This document shows positions 6,595-6,613 of a stretch of DNA of 6,613 bases, piece after piece. The translations under genes and the position numbers were made by a program. The notes beneath the pieces were generated by a model that was not told where the DNA came from, made no database searches, and saw only the letters and a list, made by a program, of their open reading frames with translations. Numbering within the stretch: the stretch's first letter is position 1; each line of letters starts with the position of its first letter. The DNA is from Syntrophorhabdaceae bacterium (GTDB lineage Bacteria > Desulfobacterota > Syntrophorhabdia > Syntrophorhabdales > Syntrophorhabdaceae). The stretch is from NCBI GenBank assembly GCA_026415015.1, contig JAOAHW010000222.1, forward strand, positions 1 through 6,613, given 5' to 3'.

Positions 6595-6613
6595 CTGTCT
6601 CTTATACACATCT
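6595..6613 (-). other. Residual Nextera/Tn5 mosaic-end adapter (artificial)
   Basis: CTGTCTCTTATACACATCT is the complete 19-base reverse complement of the Tn5 mosaic end. Together with bases 1-18 it makes a perfect terminal inverted repeat. It marks the end of a sequenced library fragment rather than a biological boundary, and the MEMO reading frame runs straight into it. Confidence 0.98.

Noticed and set aside
1..6613. Terminal inverted repeats suggesting a 6.6 kb transposon
   Set aside because: The repeats are the engineered Tn5 mosaic end used in library preparation, there is no transposase, and both terminal genes are cut mid-frame.

Overview
The window is a 6.6 kb, A+T-rich bacterial fragment with all genes on the + strand and very short gaps (1 to 65 bases). 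It reads as one co-directional block of envelope-maintenance and housekeeping genes. Both ends are artificial: bases 1-18 and 6595-6613 are inverted copies of the Tn5 mosaic end used in Nextera library preparation. This is therefore an assembled contig with untrimmed adapter, and the genes at both ends are cut.

Layout, left to right: (1) the 3' part of a long-form NfeD membrane protease; (2) its usual partner, a slipin/stomatin-family membrane scaffold; (3) a secreted D-alanyl-D-alanine carboxypeptidase (peptidase S11, PBP5/6 type); (4) the bifunctional coenzyme A enzyme CoaBC; (5) a secreted HtrA/Deg serine protease with two PDZ domains; (6) a small DUF1844 protein; (7) the 5' part of a MEMO-family protein (AmmeMemoRadiSam system protein B). 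A possible weak promoter precedes gene 7. No RNA gene, CRISPR array, natural mobile element or convincing terminator was seen, and no stretch without a gene exceeds 65 bases.

How the genes may work together: NfeD plus slipin, the carboxypeptidase and HtrA all act at or outside the cytoplasmic membrane (membrane protein turnover, peptidoglycan trimming, protein quality control). CoaBC is a core metabolic enzyme that seems to share the transcript. DUF1844 and MEMO are conserved genes of poorly known function.

Organism: certainly bacterial (S11 carboxypeptidase with signal peptide, HtrA, Shine-Dalgarno sites). The A+T-rich composition, strong preference for AGG/AGA arginine and ATA isoleucine codons, and the combination of NfeD/slipin, DUF1844 and MEMO fit an anaerobic or thermophile-related Gram-negative lineage such as Nitrospirota or a deltaproteobacterial group. 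This placement is a low-confidence inference. No undescribed system is evident; the clearest unexpected signal is the adapter sequence at both ends.
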